From JAIXWP01 sp965247015 (GTDB lineage: Bacteria > Bacteroidota > Bacteroidia > Flavobacteriales_D > Sanyastnellaceae), in contig CBDFGG010000004.1 of NCBI GenBank assembly GCA_965247015.1, positions 124,001-188,000 on the forward strand: a DNA stretch of 64,000 bases, in the 5' to 3' direction. Under the pieces are notes generated by a model. The model made no database searches, was not told the origin of the DNA, and saw only the letters and a list, made by a program, of their open reading frames with translations. Position numbers and translations under genes: made by a program. Below are positions 60,675-64,000 of the stretch, in pieces (the stretch's first letter is position 1; each line of letters begins with the position of its first letter).

Positions 60675-61166
60675 TTACTGCCTAATATTTGGTAAACAGC
60701 CGTTAGGTACAGCAGTTTTTTTCATTTCGTCAATTTGATTTATTAGTTTGATTATATCGTCACTAAGTCGCTGCATTTCCTTTGCTCTAAACTCATCTTT
60801 AGTTCTTAATTCAATGATGATTTTGTCTTGCTCGTTAATTTTTTTCTCTAAGTCGTCCGGCTTTTCTTTTCCAAGAAATACACTTACACAGAATAGAATA
60901 ATACCTGTTAATGCTGAAATTGCTTGCCAATCAAAATAAGGATTTGGTGTCCGGTTAGCTCCCTTTCCGCTTAGTCCTTTGCCTCCTAAAAAAATACTAA
61001 TTACAAAACATAAGAAGGCTAAGCCTGCTATCAAGTAATACCAGAACCCAATTTCTCTTTTTTCTATTATGAATACAGCAAATGCACCAACTACTGTAAT
61101 CATTGTCAATGATGCAGAAATTAATTGAGTGCTAATAGTAGTATTTTTATCTTCTCCGTTGCTCAT
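60675..61166 (-). CDS. Small membrane protein with C-terminal coiled coil
   Basis: A 163-residue protein from ATG 61166 (two codons below an alternative ATG). Three predicted membrane spans (LISASLTMITVVGAFAVFII, WYYLIAGLAFLCFVISIFLGG, ISALTGIILFCVSVFLG) are followed by a 60-residue coiled coil (LEKKINEQDKIIIELRTKDEF). No family recognised. Its start overlaps the end of the neighbouring 180-residue gene by 4 bases, so they form a two-gene unit, possibly a membrane partner plus a cytosolic protein. Confidence 0.65.
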   Translation of the reverse strand: MSNGEDKNTTISTQLISASLTMITVVGAFAVFIIEKREIGFWYYLIAGLAFLCFVISIFLGGKGLSGKGANRTPNPYFDWQAISALTGIILFCVSVFLGKEKPDDLEKKINEQDKIIIELRTKDEFRAKEMQRLSDDIIKLINQIDEMKKTAVPNGCLPNIRQ

Positions 61167-61705
61167 CCCCAAAGTTCAAGTCTTGTAGTTCTTAAATTCT
61201 TCCAGCTTCTGTCAATAGTCCGCATTATCTGATGTCCGCTTATTTTTGCTTGTTTGTATTCATTCTTTGTCAGGGATACAATTGTTGCAATATCAGCTTG
61301 TATATCATTTTCTATTTCTGGAAATTCACTTTCTCCATGAAATTCCTGATTCAGTTTTTGCTCCAATAAAGGCTTGACAATTAAAAAATGGAAATTTACT
61401 AATAAAAAATACTTTGCGTCCGGACGAAGTGTATTTTCAATATCAGCCATATTAATTGATTTTCTTATTATTTTGACTAGAGCGACTTCGTTAATTGGAA
61501 GCAATTGCTTGGGGCTGAAATCACCTTCAAAAATGTATTCTGCATAAAGCTTTGTATATATTTTGTTAAATTCTTTTTTCATAAAGTATCGTTTTAATTG
61601 ATCACGCCTTTCTGAATAAATATACAATTCCTCACTGCCGTTATGCTTACCACTTAAATCGAAGCAGAAGAAGATCTTATTTCTGTAAGCATTATAACGA
61701 TTCAA
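61163..61705 (-). CDS. Hypothetical cytosolic protein
   Basis: A 180-residue, mostly helical protein without signal or membrane span and with no recognised family. A later ATG at 61582 would give a 139-residue protein; the longer form is kept because the extra segment (FFCFDLSGKHNGSEELYIYS) reads like folded sequence. It overlaps the following membrane-protein gene by 4 bases. It is the last gene of the AT-rich island before the GC-richer sequence at 61.85 kb. Confidence 0.55.
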   Translation of the reverse strand: MNRYNAYRNKIFFCFDLSGKHNGSEELYIYSERRDQLKRYFMKKEFNKIYTKLYAEYIFEGDFSPKQLLPINEVALVKIIRKSINMADIENTLRPDAKYFLLVNFHFLIVKPLLEQKLNQEFHGESEFPEIENDIQADIATIVSLTKNEYKQAKISGHQIMRTIDRSWKNLRTTRLELWG

Positions 61706-61912
61706 AATCAGTTAAGCGTATTATAGAACCTCAGGCAAAAAATGAAAATCAATGAAAAATCGCAAGGTGATAAGAAAAGTAGCTGGTCGGTTAAAGTTTA
61801 TTTAATTAAATCAAGTAAGTAATGCTAAGGTAAACAAAAATTGAGTCGATGTGGCTTTTTTTTGAGAAAAGTGTTCTTGCTTGGGAGGATGGGGGTAGTC
61901 GAGAGGCGCTTG
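61706..61912. other. Right edge of the AT-rich island, no gene seen
   Basis: About 200 bases between the last island gene and the next heptamer arrays. Composition shifts from AT-rich to G-rich near 61880. No attachment-site repeat, tRNA or integrase is visible here. Confidence 0.35.
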
Positions 61913-61997
61913 GTTCATTGTTCTTGGTTCTTAGTTCTTAGTTCTTGGTTCCCCCCGCTATTAGCCAAGAGCCATCAGCCGATAGCCACAAGCCGCG
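61913..61997. repeat. Paired heptamer arrays, GTTCNNN then AGCCNNN
   Basis: Six GTTCNNN units at 61913-61954 (GTTCATT to GTTCCCC) followed, after 8 bases, by five AGCCNNN units at 61963-61997 (AGCCAAG, AGCCATC, AGCCGAT, AGCCACA, AGCCGCG). In the AGCC class only the first four bases are conserved while the 7-bp spacing is exact. G-rich GGGTGC hexamers follow at about 61996-62012. Confidence 0.82.
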
Positions 61998-62111
61998 GGT
62001 GCGGGTGCGGGTGGGATATGTGTAAGTAATTGTGGGAGATGTGTAAGTGATGGGGGGAATGAGGTGGGGATATTTACGGGTGAGATTAATTACTTACTTA
62101 AAAATAATAAA

Positions 62112-62267
62112 ATGGGAAATTTACTTTACCTGATCGCGGTGCTTTTAATTATCGGATGGGCGATCGGTTTCTTCGCATACGGCACCGGCGGACTCATCCA
62201 CGCGCTCCTCGTTATCGCTATCATCGCCATCGTGCTGCGGGTGATTCAAGGGAATAAGGTGATTTGA
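62112..62267 (+). CDS. Small lmo0937-family-like membrane protein
   Basis: A 51-residue hydrophobic protein with two membrane spans (LLYLIAVLLIIGWAIGFFAYG and LIHALLVIAIIAIVLRVI) joined by a Gly-rich turn, ending in a short basic tail. The length and pattern match small lmo0937-like membrane proteins found widely in Bacteroidota, whose function is unknown. ATG 62112 is preferred over a start 16 codons upstream because it begins MGNLLYLIAVLLIIGW with an A-rich stretch before it. Heptamer arrays flank the gene on both sides. Confidence 0.8.
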   Translation: MGNLLYLIAVLLIIGWAIGFFAYGTGGLIHALLVIAIIAIVLRVIQGNKVI

Positions 62268-62313
62268 TTCTCGATTTTATGGAGCGATCGTCCAAATCGT
62301 CGATGATTGTTTT

Positions 62314-62397
62314 GGCTAGTGGCTTGCGGCTTATGGCTGAATAGTTCATTGTTCTTGGTTCTTGGTTCCCCCCGCCATTGGCCGCTAGCCGCAGGCC
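62314..62397. repeat. Inverted heptamer arrays: GGCTNNN, GTTCNNN and GCCNNNN
   Basis: Four GGCTNNN units (62314-62341), four GTTCNNN units (62344-62371) and three GCCNNNN units (62374-62394). GGCTAGT/GGCTTGC and the GCCGCTA/GCCGCAG units are roughly complementary, so the flanking arrays can fold around the GTTC array. The GTTCATT to GTTCCCC order repeats that at 61913-61954. Confidence 0.8.
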
Positions 62398-62430
62398 TTG
62401 ATATCCGTGGGAGGGTGCCTGAGTAGCGGC

Positions 62431-62490
62431 GGCAGCCGCGTATCGAAGGCAGCCGCGTATCGAAGGCAGCCGCGTATCGAAGGCAGCCGG
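62431..62490. repeat. 17-bp tandem repeat, 3.5 copies
   Basis: Three perfect copies of GGCAGCCGCGTATCGAA (62431-62447, 62448-62464, 62465-62481) and a partial fourth. GC-rich, ending 10 bases before the -7 box of the aminotransferase gene. Confidence 0.92.
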
Positions 62491-62499
62491 TGGCCGCAT

Positions 62500-62507
62500 T
62501 ATCTTTG
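62500..62507 (+). promoter_or_regulatory. -7 box (TATCTTTG) of the aminotransferase gene, leaderless spacing
   Basis: Full match to TAnnTTTG, then CGGT and the ATG at 62512, the same 4-base spacing as at 2243 and 21735. No good -33 element precedes it, because the 17-bp repeat lies there. Confidence 0.6.
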
Positions 62508-62511
62508 CGGT

Positions 62512-63684
62512 ATGGAGAATCGGATATTTTTTGATAATCATTTGGCGCATACTACGATGATGCCGTTGGGGATTCGGGTGGAACGCGCGGAGGGGATTTA
62601 TGTGTATGATACGGATGGTAAAGCTTACATGGATATGGTGTCGGGTATCGGCGTGAGCAACATCGGTCATGGTGTGAAACACGTCATCGATGCGATCAAA
62701 ACGCAACTCGATAAACACATGCACGTGATGGTCTATGGTGAATACGAACAGTCTGCTCAATCGCGCGCTGGTCGCCTCCTCACTTCTCTCCTACCTGATT
62801 CTCTCAACTGTGCTTTCTTTGTCAATAGCGGAACGGAAGCGAATGAAGCGGCACTCAAATTAGCGAAACGAATTACTGGTAGAACGAAACTAGTGAGCTG
62901 TCGCGGTGCATATCACGGTAGCACGCACGGCTCGCTTTCGGTGAGCGGTAATGAAATGAAAAAATATGCGTTCCGCCCTCTCTTACCTGATGTGCATTTT
63001 ATGCGCTTCGGAAATTTCGATGATCTCGAAATGATCGATTGCTACACGGCGGGCGTCATCATGGAAACGGTGCAAGGTGATGCTGGTGTGCGCATCCCTT
63101 CCCCTGAATATCTTCAAGCGGTGCGCAAACGCTGCAACGATGTGGGCGCGCAATTAATCTTCGATGAAATTCAATGCGGCATGGGTCGCACAGGGACGAT
63201 GTTTGCCTTTGAACAATTTGGTGTGACTCCTGATATCCTCACGCTCGGTAAAGCGCTCGCTGGTGGAATGCCGGTGGGATGCATGGTGAGCTCGAAATCA
63301 AAAATGCAAGAGCTAACATTCGATCCACCCCTGGGACACATTTCTACTTTTGCCGGACACCCTGTGATCTGCGCGGCTGTAGCGGCGACGCTCGAATATA
63401 TGATCGAGCATAAAATTGTTGATGAAGTAGAAAAGAAAGGAAATTATATCGCTGAAAAATTGCGCACAATGCCTTCGGTAAAAGAGGTACGTCAACGCGG
63501 ATTGTTTTTCGCAATCGATATGGAATCGGCAGAATTCGTAAATCAAAAAGTAGTACGACTCCTCGAAAAAGGATTGGTGAGCTTTTGGTTTTTGTCGTGC
63601 CCTTGGTCCTTCCGAATCGCTCCCCCCCTCACTATTACGTGGGAGGAGATCGATCGGATGATTGATTTAATAATCGAAGATTAA
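62512..63684 (+). CDS. Class III PLP-dependent aminotransferase (acetylornithine/ornithine type)
   Basis: A 390-residue aminotransferase of subgroup III. Key features: VNSGTEANEAALKLAK (phosphate-binding Gly-Thr-Glu-Ala), YHGSTHGSLS, FDEIQCGMGRTG (Asp that contacts the pyridine N) and TLGKALAGGMPVG, whose Lys is the PLP Schiff-base residue. Closest in pattern to acetylornithine, ornithine or 4-aminobutyrate aminotransferases; the exact substrate cannot be set by eye. ATG 62512 is chosen because an earlier start would translate the 17-bp repeat. Its stop codon is directly adjacent to the stop codon of the convergent gene. No arginine-pathway genes are nearby. Confidence 0.9.
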   Translation: MENRIFFDNHLAHTTMMPLGIRVERAEGIYVYDTDGKAYMDMVSGIGVSNIGHGVKHVIDAIKTQLDKHMHVMVYGEYEQSAQSRAGRLLTSLLPDSLNCAFFVNSGTEANEAALKLAKRITGRTKLVSCRGAYHGSTHGSLSVSGNEMKKYAFRPLLPDVHFMRFGNFDDLEMIDCYTAGVIMETVQGDAGVRIPSPEYLQAVRKRCNDVGAQLIFDEIQCGMGRTGTMFAFEQFGVTPDILTLGKALAGGMPVGCMVSSKSKMQELTFDPPLGHISTFAGHPVICAAVAATLEYMIEHKIVDEVEKKGNYIAEKLRTMPSVKEVRQRGLFFAIDMESAEFVNQKVVRLLEKGLVSFWFLSCPWSFRIAPPLTITWEEIDRMIDLIIED

Positions 63685-64000
63685 CTACTTGCTTACTACT
63701 ACGCGAATGATGTCGTTGATGTCGCCATATGTGATGTGGAAGTGATACACTCCATTCGCATAACGACTCACATCGATTTGTTTGGACATGCTTGTATCTA
63801 CTAGCTCGCCAATTGAATTGAATACTACCACTTTCATCGGCGCCTCAATACCGGTCACAAATACCACATCCCTTGACGGGTTAGGGTAAACCGAAACGGT
63901 AGGCACATCATTTTTTTCCAAACCAATAAAAATAAAATCATACTCCGCACTCTCTTCGCTGCATCCGTTGAGCGACACTTCGACGCTGTATGCTCCGGAT
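63685..64000 (-). CDS. C-terminal end of a T9SS cargo protein (cut by window edge)
   Basis: The last 105 residues of a larger secreted protein. The frame is open to the window edge (SGAYSVEVSLNGCS continues upstream), so an apparent start inside it is not real. It contains the end of an Ig-like domain and a T9SS type A sorting domain (VSVYPNPSRDVVFV, VVFNSIGELVD, YANGVYHFHITYG). The cargo's main domains lie outside the window. It converges with the aminotransferase gene with no bases between the two stop codons. Confidence 0.85.
   Translation of the reverse strand, partial: SGAYSVEVSLNGCSEESAEYDFIFIGLEKNDVPTVSVYPNPSRDVVFVTGIEAPMKVVVFNSIGELVDTSMSKQIDVSRYANGVYHFHITYGDINDIIRVVVSK

Overview
The window comes from a Bacteroidota chromosome, most likely a flavobacteria-like member of the phylum. 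The reasons are: several secreted proteins carry the type A C-terminal sorting domain of the type IX secretion system (T9SS); many lipoproteins begin with a signal peptide ending in a Cys-Lys-Lys-Asp/Arg-Glu stretch; promoters match the Bacteroidota -7 box TAnnTTTG; Shine-Dalgarno sequences are weak or absent; and base composition is AT-rich. No rRNA, tRNA, transposase, integrase or CRISPR array was found. All calls were made by reading the sequence, with no database search.

Layout. 0-7 kb: the N-terminus of a PAS-domain regulator, an MbnP/MbnH-type copper protein and di-heme enzyme pair, then paaZ coupled to an S41 peptidase and a coiled-coil membrane protein. 7-17 kb: three tandem paralogues of about 1000 residues built from Cys-rich GCTDP modules and ending in T9SS sorting domains; their 3' ends and terminators are almost identical. 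17-20.4 kb: a cobalamin riboswitch controlling a BtuB-type receptor and a beta-propeller lipoprotein resembling BtuG. 20.4-25 kb: small periplasmic proteins and a GH92 mannosidase, separated by four copies of a composite repeat. 25-29 kb: an H-NOX sensor overlapping its HNOBA hybrid histidine kinase. 29-36.8 kb: a chaperone-usher-like locus (NtrC-type regulator, PapD-like chaperone, DUF4402 protein, usher) flanked by three near-identical DUF4402 genes. 36.8-50.5 kb: single genes, mostly minus strand, separated by large palindromic elements. 51.3-61.8 kb: a more AT-rich island with a RecD-like helicase, a tightly overlapping six-gene operon (glycosyltransferase, alpha/beta hydrolase, hexapeptide transferase, deoxyribosyltransferase-like fusion, adenylation enzyme, acyl carrier protein) and two small genes. 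62-64 kb: a tiny membrane protein, a class III aminotransferase and the end of another T9SS cargo.

Two things stand out as possibly undescribed. First, the intergenic DNA is full of tandem repeats with a strict 7-bp period but many unrelated unit sequences (GATTCTC, TTTGTCA, GTTCTTG, TTCGAAA, GGGTTTG, AGCCNNN and others), plus dispersed 300-400 bp nested palindromes whose 59-62 bp hairpin core reads as a bidirectional terminator. Second, two gene systems have unusual composition: the DUF4402 chaperone-usher locus with its own sigma-54-type activator and conserved palindromic upstream sites, and the six-gene operon at 55.3-60.5 kb, whose product cannot be predicted.
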